This document shows positions 41,501 to 50,149 of a stretch of 64,000 nucleotides of DNA, in pieces (position 1 is the stretch's first letter; each line of letters opens with the position of its first letter). The notes beneath the pieces were generated by a model. It worked only from the letters and a program-made list of their open reading frames with translations, did not search any database and was not told the origin of the DNA. Position numbers and translations under genes: made by a program. The stretch comes from Pseudomonadota bacterium (GTDB taxonomy: Bacteria > Pseudomonadota > Gammaproteobacteria > Steroidobacterales > Steroidobacteraceae): the NCBI GenBank assembly GCA_021808195.1, contig JAKBCE010000004.1, positions 140,300-204,299 on the forward strand, written 5' to 3'.

Positions 41501-42014
41501 ACAGGCCGTCGATCTCCGTCTCGAGCTGTTCCAGTCTGCGCACCAGCGGGCGGAGGCCACCGCCGGCTTCGATAATCAGCCTCCCGATCTCACCTTCAGC
41601 AGTGAGCAGATCTGCACCGCCCGAGCGCAAGTCATGGTGGTCGAGGGCAAAGAAGGTTTCGAACCGATCCTTTGCTATGCCCCCCAGAAGACGGGCAAGC
41701 TGAGCCTCCTCGACGGGATTTCCTTCGCCATCCGTCAGAGTGCGACCGCGACCCTTTCGCCGGCGCAAGGTGAGCAGCGCACCGTCCGACATGCGCAAAC
41801 TCGCGCTCAGCCGAAGACCGTCAGCACCGTAAAGGAGCGTCTTCGACGTCCTCTCAGGGACACCGAACAGGAAATCTTTAACAGCAGCGAGACTGGTGCT
41901 TTTCCCAGCCTCATTGGGACCATAGACAAGAGTCAAGGGAGCGTTCGGCACGAAATCGAACCTCTTCTCCTCAAAGGCCCCGTATCGCTCGATCTTGAGG
42001 CTTTCAATTCGCAT
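38532..42014 (-). CDS. YhaN-like SbcC/RecN-type AAA ATPase
   Basis: A 1160-aa SMC-like ATPase. Walker A at residues 32-40 (GPNEAGKST), long Ala/Glu/Arg-rich coiled-coil arms through the middle, and at the C-terminus the ABC signature-like LMSDGARDQLYLSFRLAG, Walker B LPFVADDLLVHFDD and the H-motif LLFTHHESV. The opening (RYGAFEEKRFDF) and DLRSGGADLLTAEGEIG are typical of the YhaN subgroup. It overlaps the upstream nuclease gene by 11 bp. By analogy with SbcCD/Mre11-Rad50 the pair would open and cut DNA ends. A role as phage defence or in handling transposon or foreign DNA ends is inferred from context. Confidence 0.85.
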   Translation of the reverse strand: MRIESLKIERYGAFEEKRFDFVPNAPLTLVYGPNEAGKSTSLAAVKDFLFGVPERTSKTLLYGADGLRLSASLRMSDGALLTLRRRKGRGRTLTDGEGNPVEEAQLARLLGGIAKDRFETFFALDHHDLRSGGADLLTAEGEIGRLIIEAGGGLRPLVRRLEQLETEIDGLFSPRRSTERAFYKALDAFTAADREVKAGVLSTSQYERLRLAVEAAEHRRDEVRDEKAVAAKGLSKAQRNARVANPLRQLDETRAALASLDDLPQLPDDFDEVVAAAKDKLVQAREAAALARGRTEGLATRLAELNIDPDWSAAEAEVLDLAQRRVIVARQREDRPNRIKELTEAEQKLTELRRRLGAGPEDDLVGRLPPRADVARVRTLVAEAQRREPQLEAATARLKELDRELSKLQQRIADAKATEKCRPLGVTAAEIASLPSAAQAADLRRRQAQTALTKAQDAAVTLGFDDLDSLAQTPFPSIQRMTEELRVLEELDAQLRAEAKAAAEAEAEQTLQVIEAGRLSQGGVPATNELVRAAREARGQALEPLREAYRAGRWNAADDARARDVDKADRAIATADDLVDRRAAEAQRAAEHAQALRLSEAAATRKLAARSEVERLKVLIAARTEALATAFPIATKLYPEPRALEDAASRREATLTTTDEANIQLGQVQAAESLLSGPLELLVHVEQTAGIDPKEGVTLGDRVRKALAAIAAHEEAYADFKRDLVKLEKDHIEFQGAKERLDTLKAAEIEWNSAWAVALPKLGLDPKISLDDAAAAAMEWAAAEGVLTTLTTTRRRLARMDEDEAAVIQNADALGRRLGLQLPENALAKVELIQRRWSEHQAKLTKHEALADELKQNQQDATDSETAAQNAAAAFEDLCSQAGLPADDEAGLAKIRLRHLERRERRAAEQQLLQTLAAAGGGVSEAELRADWQGADPDSLRAEETKLAGDVEALEAVHTQAIEAAVKARAEFEEALDEKGFNAALAAREAAIADLHLVAERYVPAALARDLLKEAIAKVRAQQQDPLIARAGALMSILTRNAFSGVAADIDDKGQPVVVGLDRFGRSVPVGLMSDGARDQLYLSFRLAGLESYCAAAEPLPFVADDLLVHFDDARTAAALEVLANFGLTTQVLLFTHHESVREAVEPLVAAGRAGVLDLS

Positions 42015-43248
42015 CGGTGCCTCCCTGAATCATGGAAAGCGCCGATTGCATAGCACTCTGCGGCGCCTCAGCACGCAGGCGCTCCAGAAGTTCGTCCGCA
42101 CGCGCCCCCGCAGGCAACTTGTCCCGCAACTCGCCCAATATCAGTTCCAAGTTGGCAGCTAGGGTTTCGGGCGGAAGGTCAAGAATTTTCTGCGAGATAA
42201 TCCCGGCCGTGCCGGCCTCCATGGCGCCTGTAGCAACGGATGGCGTGGTCGCAAGAGTAATGCGTTCGATCCAAATGTCGTCCGAGACAGCGGCGGCCGC
42301 GGCGAGGATGTCCTCGCGCAGACCCTGCAGATTCATAGGGATCACGTCTGGCAAAGAGCATTCGCCAGAAAATCTTACACGCACGGCAACCGCTCGTCCT
42401 TCGGCCTCGCGAATCGCGCTCCTGAGATGTTCTCGGGTGCGAGCCACAAGCTCAGCGCGGCTGGCGCACTCGGAAATGTCAATTTCCGCGACGCTCCAAC
42501 GGCAGACATCGAGCGCGCGATGCTCCAGGCCGACGACCTCTTTGTCCTCGACAGTGACGAGGAAGGCACCTTTAGGACCGGTCTCACGGATGTTCCGACC
42601 CTGTAAGTTTCCGGGATAGGCCACATACGGCCGCTCGCTAAGCAGTGCGCTGGAATGAACATGGCCCAGTGCCCAGTAGTGGTAACCGTGGTTGACCAAT
42701 TCTTCGAGCGAGCACGGCGCGTAAGGCGCGTGATATGCCTCGCGCCCTTGGCAAGCCGTATGGAGGATTCCGACGTTGAACAGGCCTGGTTCGGCTGCCG
42801 GATAATTCCGGGCAAGGTTCTCCCGCACATCTTCTTGCGGGAAGCTGCGCGCATGGATCACTGCCCCCACATCAGGGAGGCGGATGGATTCAGCCTTTCT
42901 CTTGGAAAACACGTAGACGCCGTCAGCAAATTTCAGTTTGTCCATAAAGCCGTTTGCGGCATCGTGGTTGCCCAGGGCAATGAACACCTCGATCCCCGCC
43001 TCGGAAAGGCGGCGCATGCGCGAAACGAAATAAAGGCCAGTCTTGATGTTGCGCAACTCGCCGTCGAAGATGTCTCCGGCGAGGATGACGAACCGGCATT
43101 CCTCGGCAATAGCGGTATCGACGAGCTGGTCGAGGGCACGCCGTGACGCATCCTCGATGCGTTCAGCGAGGTCCGCGGATTTAGCGGCCAGCCCCAGCAA
43201 AGGGCTGTCGAGGTGTAAGTCGGCGGCGTGCAGAAATTTGAAATTCAC
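42004..43248 (-). CDS. YhaO-like metallophosphoesterase (SbcD/Mre11-type exonuclease)
   Basis: A 414-aa nuclease of the Mre11 superfamily. All metal-binding blocks are seen: HAADLHLDSPL, LAGDIFDGE, ALGNHDAANG, ILHTACQG and YWALGHVHSS. A C-terminal capping region of about 170 residues follows and is the part expected to bind the ATPase coiled coil. First gene of the two-gene unit on the minus strand. Codon use looks less G+C-biased than the backbone. Confidence 0.88.
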   Translation of the reverse strand: MNFKFLHAADLHLDSPLLGLAAKSADLAERIEDASRRALDQLVDTAIAEECRFVILAGDIFDGELRNIKTGLYFVSRMRRLSEAGIEVFIALGNHDAANGFMDKLKFADGVYVFSKRKAESIRLPDVGAVIHARSFPQEDVRENLARNYPAAEPGLFNVGILHTACQGREAYHAPYAPCSLEELVNHGYHYWALGHVHSSALLSERPYVAYPGNLQGRNIRETGPKGAFLVTVEDKEVVGLEHRALDVCRWSVAEIDISECASRAELVARTREHLRSAIREAEGRAVAVRVRFSGECSLPDVIPMNLQGLREDILAAAAAVSDDIWIERITLATTPSVATGAMEAGTAGIISQKILDLPPETLAANLELILGELRDKLPAGARADELLERLRAEAPQSAMQSALSMIQGGTDAN

Positions 43249-43891
43249 GTGCTTACCCCCTCTGGAATTTCACTGAACCGAGGTCGATGCCCAGCATCCC
43301 TGCGACTGAGTCGACTGGGCCGCCTCCAGCGCACCTGCATGTAACCGTCCACATCAGGGTATCCCAATCGAGCGGTTGATGGCCGCCCAATACGTCCACC
43401 TTGCCAGGGCCGTTGCGCTGGGCTGCTGTTTCGGCGCTGGGACCATGGTCTTGGAGCTGTAGATTTGGCCTTACTGGTTTTGTCGCCGGCACGATCTGCA
43501 GCAACCTGGTCGTCACTCCACGGATCTGCCTCGATAACCCCGCTTCGGCCGCTGATGTAGTGCGAGCAGCAGGGTAGTTGCGGGTGCCGATCGAAGGCCA
43601 CCGCGAGAGGGTCTCGCCGTCGAAGGTCATTCGCCATTCAGTTGGCGTGAAGGGAGTGACTACTTCCTGGGCTTCCAAACACTCGAGATTGAGTAACGGG
43701 CGCGCGGCCACGGTCATTGCCGCGGCCGCACTCGTCCCGTGGGCGGGTCCATTCACGGTGTAAACCCTCGGTTCTGGCACATAGGCGTCCTTATACCGAC
43801 CATCGGTGTCAATCGGTGACACCGGAGCGCAGATACTCCGCAGCCTTGAATCGTGCGGCCTGCCCAGGGTCTCAACCCCCGTGCGGACCAT
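43245..43891 (-). pseudogene. Frameshifted remnant resembling DUF6527
   Basis: In one minus-strand frame (about 43891 to 43575) the sequence reads EVVTPFTPTEWRMTFDGETL then PSIGTRNYP. The match to DUF6527 proteins (EVVTPLSPTDWRL.FDGE...PSIGNW.FPC.SHY.I) then continues only in another frame, as CCSHYISGRSGVIEADPWSDD (43577-43515). A shift inside about 43561-43577 is therefore needed. The 5' part lacks the usual Cys-rich CACGCG block, so it is probably also mutated. DUF6527 genes usually neighbour bacterial E1/E2-like (ThiF) defence genes; none is left here. DUF6527 assignment is from memory of the family pattern. Confidence 0.45.
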
Positions 43892-44059
43892 CGCGCGCCT
43901 GTCGACTGACTACGGTTCCAAGGCTTATGAATTGAATGCCGGGAAAAAGAGCAGGCAGCTCAATGGCCTACGCGAACCGCAGACTTGACGGTATGGCACG
44001 GCTCGGCCGAGAATCCCTGTCCAAGCCCGCCGCAGACGGGCCAAGGACAACAGGAGACC
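43892..44059. other. Gap before the WYL gene
   Basis: 168 bp with no supported gene. It should carry the promoter of the WYL-nuclease unit. A GGAG at 44053-44056 serves the GTG start at 44060. Confidence 0.35.
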
Positions 44060-45037
44060 GTGGACAAGTTCGATCGGATCTTCCACCTGCACGCCATTCT
44101 CTCCTCCCGCCGCACCGCGATCCCCTTGAAGGACTTGATGGCGCGCCTGGAGTGCTCGAAGTCCACGCTCCACCGTACGATCAACGCCCTCAAGGATTAT
44201 CTGAACGCGCCTGTGGTGTATGACACGGGCGCGGGGGGCTACAGGTATGCGACGGACCCCCGGGGCGGGCGGTACGAATTGCCGGGCCTATGGTTTACGC
44301 CCACCGAGCTGCAGGCGCTCGCCGTGATGCAGGGGCTGCTCAAGGACATTGGGGGAGGCTTCCTACAGGAGCACCTGGGACCTATTGGAAAGCGGCTTGA
44401 GGAACTCACGAAGCATCAGCGGCTGAATCTCGGCGAGGCGGCCAGCCGCCTTCGCTTCCCTGCTCTGGGGGCGCGTCCGTCCGGCGAGGCGTTTCAGACG
44501 GTCGCCTCGGCGACATTGCAGCGCCGAAAGCTCTGGATCGAGTATCACGCCCGCAGTACCGATCAGCAATCAGAGCGGACCATCTCGCCCCAGCGTGTGA
44601 TCCATTACCGGGAGACTTGGTATCTGGACGCCTTGGATGAAGACCGGGACGCACTTCGGACCTTTTCGATCGACCGCATCCGCAAGGCGTCAGTCCTCGA
44701 GGAGGTGGCCCTCGATGTGCCCGAGGCGAAACTCAACGAGCACTTCGCGACGGCATATGGAATCTTCGGCGGCAAGGCCGACAAACTCGCCGTTCTGAGA
44801 TTCACTGCCGAACGCGCCAGGTGGGTAGCGGATGAGAATTGGCATCCGGACCAGCAGGGCAGATACCTAACCGACGGCAGCTACGAATTGAGCATTCCGT
44901 ACCGCGATGCCCGGGAGCTCGTAATGGACATAATGCGGCATGGGCGCACTGTTGAAGTCGTGTCTCCGCATGAACTGCGAGAAGAGCTACAGGAGGAGTT
45001 AGAGCACGCACTCGTGCGCTACCGCGCGAACCCCTAG
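44060..45037 (+). CDS. WYL-domain transcriptional regulator
   Basis: A 325-aa regulator: N-terminal winged helix-turn-helix (IPLKDLMARLECSKSTLHRTI) and a WYL domain with the ligand-pocket strand ERTISPQRVIHYRETWYLDA, then a C-terminal WCX-like part (AVLRFTAERARWVADENWH). GTG 44060 is supported by GGAG and gives the usual start DKFDRIFHLHAILSSRRTAI. WYL repressors such as CapW and BrxR sit at the front of defence operons and sense nucleic acid ligands. This one precedes the large nuclease-helicase gene by 92 bp on the same strand and likely controls it. Confidence 0.87.
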   Translation: MDKFDRIFHLHAILSSRRTAIPLKDLMARLECSKSTLHRTINALKDYLNAPVVYDTGAGGYRYATDPRGGRYELPGLWFTPTELQALAVMQGLLKDIGGGFLQEHLGPIGKRLEELTKHQRLNLGEAASRLRFPALGARPSGEAFQTVASATLQRRKLWIEYHARSTDQQSERTISPQRVIHYRETWYLDALDEDRDALRTFSIDRIRKASVLEEVALDVPEAKLNEHFATAYGIFGGKADKLAVLRFTAERARWVADENWHPDQQGRYLTDGSYELSIPYRDARELVMDIMRHGRTVEVVSPHELREELQEELEHALVRYRANP

Positions 45038-45129
45038 CTCGAGTTGCTGCGCATGAGGGCAACCACGGTGTCATGGTTTGACACCGCGAGGTGATGCAAT
45101 GACGGAGTCAAGGTGCATCAGAAGGCGAT

Positions 45130-48100
45130 GTGGAAATGTACAGGTCAAATGGGAAGCTCCTGTTTTCGGCGTCAGACCTGGTCGGCTTTCTCGAGTGCGA
45201 GCACTTCACCTCGTTACAGCTGACCGATCTCGAGACACCCCTTCCTCGGGCCGAGGACGATGCCGCGGCCGTGCTGGTTCAAGAGAAAGGTCACCAGCAC
45301 GAGAGGCTGTACCTCGAGCAGCTGCAGAGATCTGGCGCGCGAGTGACAGACCTCTCGGCTCTCAGCGGAGATGTCCGGGGCCGCATCGCATGCACTCTGG
45401 AGGAAATGAGGGCGGGAGCCGACATTATCTACCAGGGGGCGCTGGGCTTCGACGACTTCATCGGCTACCCCGATTTCCTGCGCCGCGTGGAGGTGCCCTC
45501 CGAGCTCGGGCCCTTCAGCTATGAGGTAATCGACACCAAGCTTGCTACCTCAGTGCGCACGAAGTTCATCGTGCAACTCGCCTTCTACTCGGATTGCTTG
45601 GCCCGCGCCCAGGGCGTGCCTCCGGTCATGATGCACCTTGTCCTCGGCGACAGTCGAGAAGTCAGCCTCCGATTCGCGGACTACGCCAAGTACGTGGCTC
45701 AGCTGCGGAAGAGATTCGAAGAGCGCGTCCGGGCAGGTGTGCAGTCGACCTACCCTGACCCCTGTGCCTACTGCGATCAATGCAAGTGGCGGCAAGTGTG
45801 CGACGAGCGTCGGGTCGCAGATGACCACTTGTGTCAGGTGGCCAATATCACGCGCATTCAGATCAAGAAGCTTCAGGATGCCGGAATTCGCACCCTCGCC
45901 GCGCTGGGCTCGCTGAATAGGAACGCGCAAGTTCCAAAAATCAGCCGGGAAACCCTGGACCGCATCCGAAACCAGGCGCGCCTTCAGCTCGAAGCGCGAA
46001 CGACGGGTGCGCGAAAGGTGGAGCGGCTACCGGTCGAGGGTGATGAGCGGGGCTTTGCACGTCTGCCGCGACCGAGTCCATACGACCTCTTCTTCGACAT
46101 GGAGGGTGATCCGTACGAGGAGAACGGGCTCGAATACCTCTTTGGCGTCTATTTTTTCGACGAGGGGAAGCCGCAGTTTCGCGCGTTCTGGGCACACTCG
46201 CGGGCTGAGGAGCGGCGCGCATTCGAAGAATTCATGAACTTCGCGGTGGAGCGCCTGGCGCGGTACCCCGACGCCCATATCTACCATTACGCTCACTACG
46301 AGCCGACCCATTTGCAGCGGCTGATGTCGCTGCACGGTACACAGGAAGCTGAGCTCGATAATCTTTTGCGCCGCCGCAAGTTTGTCGACCTGTACACCGT
46401 GGTGCGAGAGGCGATCCGCGTTTCCGAGCCGCGATACTCGATCAAGAACATCGAACACTTCTACTTGGAAGCACGCTCCGCGGAAGTCGTCGATGCCGGT
46501 GCGAGCATCGTCTACTACGAGCGCTGGAAGGAAACCCGCGATCCGCAGTACCTCAAAGCGATCGAGGCTTACAACCTGGACGACGTGCGATCAACCTACC
46601 AGCTTCGGGAATGGCTGCTCTCGCTTCGTCCGCCCGAATCCGCGTGGGCGGCGGATGGCGTCTCGAAAGATGGGGAGCCGGTTAAGCCAGGCGAGCTCAC
46701 GAAGGCCGAACAGCGCCTCGTTCCCTATCGACGGGCACTCCTCGAGTCGCTCCCGGACGATCCTACACGCTGGGGTCGTGACGAGGAGTTTCGTGAGCTT
46801 ACGTACCACCTGCTCGACTTTCACCGGCGAGCGGATAAGCCGGCCTGGTGGGCTATGTTCAAGCGCATGGAGATGTCCCACGCGGAATTGCTCGAAGATC
46901 CGGAATGCCTGGCGGACCTTCGCCTCACGGATTCTCCAGTCCGGGACAAGCAATCCTTCGTCTGGACCTTCCAGTACCCCGAGCAGGAGACGAAGCTTCG
47001 GACGGGAGTGCAGGCGACTCTAGCGAGCACCGGGGAAGGCCTCGGCAAGATAGAGGTCGACGAGGAGGCGCGCCGGGTCCGCATCAGGCGAGGGGTAAAG
47101 CGTGAGCCGCTTCCTGGGCAGATCAGTATCGGCCCAGGGCGACCGATCGGGGTAGAGAGCCTCGTCAACGCAGTATTCCGCTTTGCAGATTCCCTTCTGG
47201 CAGGCGTCAATCGCTACCCGGCAGCCGAAGCGTTTCTGCGCCGGGACCTCCCCAGGTTCAGGGGCGTTGCGGCTGGAACGCCAATAATCCCTAAAGGCGA
47301 GGCCACCAGTGCTCGAATCGCGGCCGCCATATCCGACCTGGATTGCAGCTATCTCTTCATCCAGGGCCCTCCCGGAGCCGGGAAAACTTATACCGGCTCG
47401 CACGCTATCGTATCCCTGCTCCGGGCGGGGTTCAGGGTAGGCGTGTCATCCAATAGCCACAAGGCAATCAATAACCTCTTGCAGGAGGTCGAAAAAGTCG
47501 CCCTCGAGCAGTCACACGTGTTCCGCGGCGCCAAGAAGAGCAAGCCGGACGATCAGGAGTCGCTCATCAACGGCGCGTTCATCGAGGACGTCTTTGACAA
47601 CGCCGATATCAACCCGGATGCGCATCAGCTCATTGCGGGCACCGCATGGGTGTTCTCTGATCCCGCGCTTGATCAGAAGCTCGACTTCCTCTTCGTTGAC
47701 GAAGCCGGGCAGGTCAGCGTTGCGAATCTGGTAGCGATGGCCACGAGCGCTCGAAATGTCGTGCTCCTGGGTGATCAGATGCAGCTCGGCCAGCCGATCC
47801 AGGGCGTACACCCGGGGGAGTCTGGGCTCTCCAGCCTCGACTACCTCCTACAGGGGGCCGCCACCATCTCGCCCGAGCGCGGCATCTTCCTCGAAACCAC
47901 CTACCGGATGAATCCGAGCGTCTGCCAATTCATCTCAGATGCGGTATACGATCGTCGGCTGAAATCCGAACCAAGAAATGCCAACCAGGTGCTTCTCCTG
48001 GACACGTCCGCCGAGACAATTCTAAATGCGCGCGGACTGCAATTTGTGGCCGCGCAGCACGACGGATGCTCTCAATCCAGCGCCGAGGAGGCCGAGATCG

Positions 48101-48510
48101 TTCGAGGCCTGGTCGAGCGTCTCCTTACGCAGCGGTACCGCGATAAGTTTGGAGTCGAGCACCCCATGGGTCTTGATGACATCCTGGTCGTTGCGCCATA
48201 CAACATGCAAGTGAATCTGCTAAAGCGCGTTCTTCCGGCTGGAGCGCGGGTCGGCACGGTCGACAAATTTCAGGGGCAGCAGGCAGAGGTCGTCATCGTC
48301 TCAATGACGACTTCGAGCAACGACTATATGCCGCGGTTTGTAGATTTTCTCTTCAGCAAGAACCGTCTCAACGTTGCCATCTCGCGTGCCCGAACTCTAG
48401 CCGTCGTCATCGCTAATCCCGAGCTGTTGCGGGTGCGCTGCCGTTCTGCGGAGGATATGGCACTGGTGAATACGCTTTGCTGGGCACGGGAGTACGCGGA
48501 GTCGGCATGA
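45130..48510 (+). CDS. TM0106-type RecB-like nuclease fused to DEDD domain and SF1 helicase
   Basis: An 1126-aa protein with three visible modules. Residues ~10-225 form a RecB/Cas4-like PD-(D/E)XK nuclease: GYPDFL, then YEVIDTKLA, closing with a Cys cluster CAYCDQCKWRQVC that may hold an Fe-S centre. Residues ~315-500 look like an RNase H-like DEDD exonuclease (YDLFFDMEGDP ... YNLDDVRSTY). Residues ~740-1110 are a Dna2/Upf1-type SF1 helicase: QGPPGAGKTYTG, FLFVDEAGQVS, ETTYRMNP, VGTVDKFQGQQAEVV and KNRLNVAISRAR. Start is GTG 45130 or ATG 45136. Such a protein could unwind and degrade invading DNA. The pairing with a WYL regulator supports a defence role, which is inference. Confidence 0.87.
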   Translation: MEMYRSNGKLLFSASDLVGFLECEHFTSLQLTDLETPLPRAEDDAAAVLVQEKGHQHERLYLEQLQRSGARVTDLSALSGDVRGRIACTLEEMRAGADIIYQGALGFDDFIGYPDFLRRVEVPSELGPFSYEVIDTKLATSVRTKFIVQLAFYSDCLARAQGVPPVMMHLVLGDSREVSLRFADYAKYVAQLRKRFEERVRAGVQSTYPDPCAYCDQCKWRQVCDERRVADDHLCQVANITRIQIKKLQDAGIRTLAALGSLNRNAQVPKISRETLDRIRNQARLQLEARTTGARKVERLPVEGDERGFARLPRPSPYDLFFDMEGDPYEENGLEYLFGVYFFDEGKPQFRAFWAHSRAEERRAFEEFMNFAVERLARYPDAHIYHYAHYEPTHLQRLMSLHGTQEAELDNLLRRRKFVDLYTVVREAIRVSEPRYSIKNIEHFYLEARSAEVVDAGASIVYYERWKETRDPQYLKAIEAYNLDDVRSTYQLREWLLSLRPPESAWAADGVSKDGEPVKPGELTKAEQRLVPYRRALLESLPDDPTRWGRDEEFRELTYHLLDFHRRADKPAWWAMFKRMEMSHAELLEDPECLADLRLTDSPVRDKQSFVWTFQYPEQETKLRTGVQATLASTGEGLGKIEVDEEARRVRIRRGVKREPLPGQISIGPGRPIGVESLVNAVFRFADSLLAGVNRYPAAEAFLRRDLPRFRGVAAGTPIIPKGEATSARIAAAISDLDCSYLFIQGPPGAGKTYTGSHAIVSLLRAGFRVGVSSNSHKAINNLLQEVEKVALEQSHVFRGAKKSKPDDQESLINGAFIEDVFDNADINPDAHQLIAGTAWVFSDPALDQKLDFLFVDEAGQVSVANLVAMATSARNVVLLGDQMQLGQPIQGVHPGESGLSSLDYLLQGAATISPERGIFLETTYRMNPSVCQFISDAVYDRRLKSEPRNANQVLLLDTSAETILNARGLQFVAAQHDGCSQSSAEEAEIVRGLVERLLTQRYRDKFGVEHPMGLDDILVVAPYNMQVNLLKRVLPAGARVGTVDKFQGQQAEVVIVSMTTSSNDYMPRFVDFLFSKNRLNVAISRARTLAVVIANPELLRVRCRSAEDMALVNTLCWAREYAESA

Positions 48511-48598
48511 GGAGCAACGCGACCAGGCCTATCGATGAATGCTCGAAATTGGAAGCAGCCGATGGTCACGAATTCTGTGAGGATGAAGGATTGAGTCA

Positions 48599-49498
48599 AT
48601 GAGACGGCAAAGCGGCCTCCTCGAGGACCTGATATCGATCGCCGCGCGGATGTCCTGGCAAGCGGGCGTGACCGCGGCAGTTCTGTCTTGGGCAGCCCTG
48701 CATTTCGCTGCGGTGCACTTCAGTGCTTCCAGGGCGGCGACGACCGTGGGCGAACTCGGCTCGTACGCTGCCGGCAGCCTTCTGGGCACGCTGGCCACCC
48801 TGCTTCAATACGTGATCCCTGTCTGCTTCCTCATGGGAGCGCTGGCCTCGCGACTTACGCAGTCGCAGGCTCGTGGCCTCTTTCGGCAGGCGCGGCTCGG
48901 AGGGCCGGAGGCCGTGAGGAGCATGACGTGGCGGGAATTCGAACAGCTGGTAGGGCAAGTTCTTCGCGGTAGGGGTTATGACGTGACGCGCAGCGAGCCG
49001 GGACCGGACGGCGGCGTCGATCTATTGGCCACGAAGGGCTCAGAGCGAGTACTCGTGCAGTGCAAGCATTGGCGCGCCCAAAGGGTCGGCGTCAAGGTCG
49101 TGCGGGAACTCTACGGCGTAGTGGCGGCCCAGGGCGCCACAGGAGGATACGTGGTGACCTCCGGCGTCTTTACCCAGGAGGCGTGGGCATTCGCTCAAGC
49201 GTGCAACGTCGAGCTCGTGGATGGCAACAAGCTCGGCTCTCTCATTCGACAAATCGGCCGAGCGGCTGCGGAAGGGGTATCCCCCTACCATGGCCGTTTA
49301 ACCGATCCCGCCCCGAAAGTGCAGAACTCGGCTGAGCCGCACTGTCCACAGTGCGGGTCTCCGATGACAAAGCGCACCGCGAAACGAGGTCCTCAGGCCG
49401 GGGAAGCCTTCTGGGGCTGCTCCCGGTTTCCGGCCTGCCGGGGAATCAGGCGAATGCCAGACGCCTCATTGCCGCTCCTGGGGAGTGAAACGGGGTGA
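48599..49498 (+). CDS. Membrane-anchored Mrr-like restriction endonuclease with C4 zinc finger
   Basis: A 299-aa protein: two N-terminal hydrophobic segments (about residues 20-40 and 62-85), an Mrr_cat-type endonuclease (MTWREFEQLVGQVLRGRGYD, catalytic Asp in PDGGVDLL, QxK in VLVQCKHW) and a C-terminal topoisomerase-type zinc finger (HCPQCGSP...FWGCSRFPACRG). The nuclease core is complete. Membrane tethering plus a DNA-binding finger would place cutting at the cell envelope, near where phage DNA enters; that is inference. It is 88 bp downstream of the helicase gene on the same strand. Confidence 0.85.
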   Translation: MRRQSGLLEDLISIAARMSWQAGVTAAVLSWAALHFAAVHFSASRAATTVGELGSYAAGSLLGTLATLLQYVIPVCFLMGALASRLTQSQARGLFRQARLGGPEAVRSMTWREFEQLVGQVLRGRGYDVTRSEPGPDGGVDLLATKGSERVLVQCKHWRAQRVGVKVVRELYGVVAAQGATGGYVVTSGVFTQEAWAFAQACNVELVDGNKLGSLIRQIGRAAAEGVSPYHGRLTDPAPKVQNSAEPHCPQCGSPMTKRTAKRGPQAGEAFWGCSRFPACRGIRRMPDASLPLLGSETG

Positions 49499-49911
49499 CT
49501 ACAGCGTGGTTCACAAGGTAGAAACTGTAAGTCTCCCGCCACAGGCGCTTGGTTGCATTCGCCGGCTTCACCGATCTGGAATATGTGAAGCAAAGAACGC
49601 GGCTCCCCGTCTCGACAAGAGGCCAATGCTTCAATCGATATCCCCACGCACACCAGAACTCGTGCACGGGGCCTCGGCTGCGCCTCCTGGATTCCCGGTC
49701 CGCACCGCGATCAGTAAGGATTGTTGACGGGCTCGGATCGCAGCCGCGCAACACCAGCCATTCCGACGATCTAGAACCTCTCGCCCCCAAAACGAAGTGT
49801 GATCATGCCGGCACGCACGCTTGGGTCGTTGACGCTACTGAGACCCAGGGCAGTTCTGCAGCCTACCCCATGTTGCTATACTCCTAGCGACGTGCAAACG
49901 CAGTACATCCG
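49499..49911. other. Intergenic stretch with no supported gene
   Basis: 413 bp between the Mrr-like gene and the RHH gene. Short frames on both strands lack family features; a minus-strand frame reads like a decayed coding segment but I cannot assign it. A TATACT box (49877-49882) about 30 bp before the RHH start is a possible -10. Confidence 0.35.
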
Positions 49912-50118
49912 ATGCCAACGCATAATAGAAAAACCGCAGTGCTGACCATCAGACTTTCACCCGAAATAAAAGCTCTCTTGCGGTCGACAGCGGCGGCCGA
50001 GCGCCGCAGTCTCGCCAACATGCTTGAATTTGCTCTCCTGGAGTATTGCTCCAAACGCTCTGTTGATCAGAGGGCTACTAAGCCGTTGGAGACGCGAAAG
50101 CAGAGAATCACAGGCTAA
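49912..50118 (+). CDS. Ribbon-helix-helix DNA-binding protein (68 aa)
   Basis: The pattern TAVLTIRLSPEIKALLRSTAAAERRSLANMLEFALLEY, split as strand (TAVLTIRL), helix, turn and helix, is that of Arc/MetJ/CopG ribbon-helix-helix regulators. The tail is basic. No toxin gene follows; instead the Zorya operon starts 60 bp downstream with an imperfect palindrome between them. It may be an autoregulator of the defence genes or a leftover antitoxin. Confidence 0.7.
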   Translation: MPTHNRKTAVLTIRLSPEIKALLRSTAAAERRSLANMLEFALLEYCSKRSVDQRATKPLETRKQRITG

Positions 50119-50149
50119 GCGGATGGCATTGGATATTCGTCATATCCGC
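50119..50149. promoter_or_regulatory. Palindrome in front of zorA, possible operator
   Basis: GGATAT-TCGTC-ATATCC (50131-50147) is a perfect 6-bp inverted repeat. It lies within a longer GCGGAT...ATCCGC pair spanning 50119-50149. It stands between the RHH stop and the zorA ATG, a natural site for an RHH regulator. Confidence 0.35.

Noticed and set aside
43985..44059. Upstream extension of the WYL protein to 43985
   Set aside because: The added residues are polar and not family-like, while GTG 44060 has a good ribosome site and the standard N-terminus.
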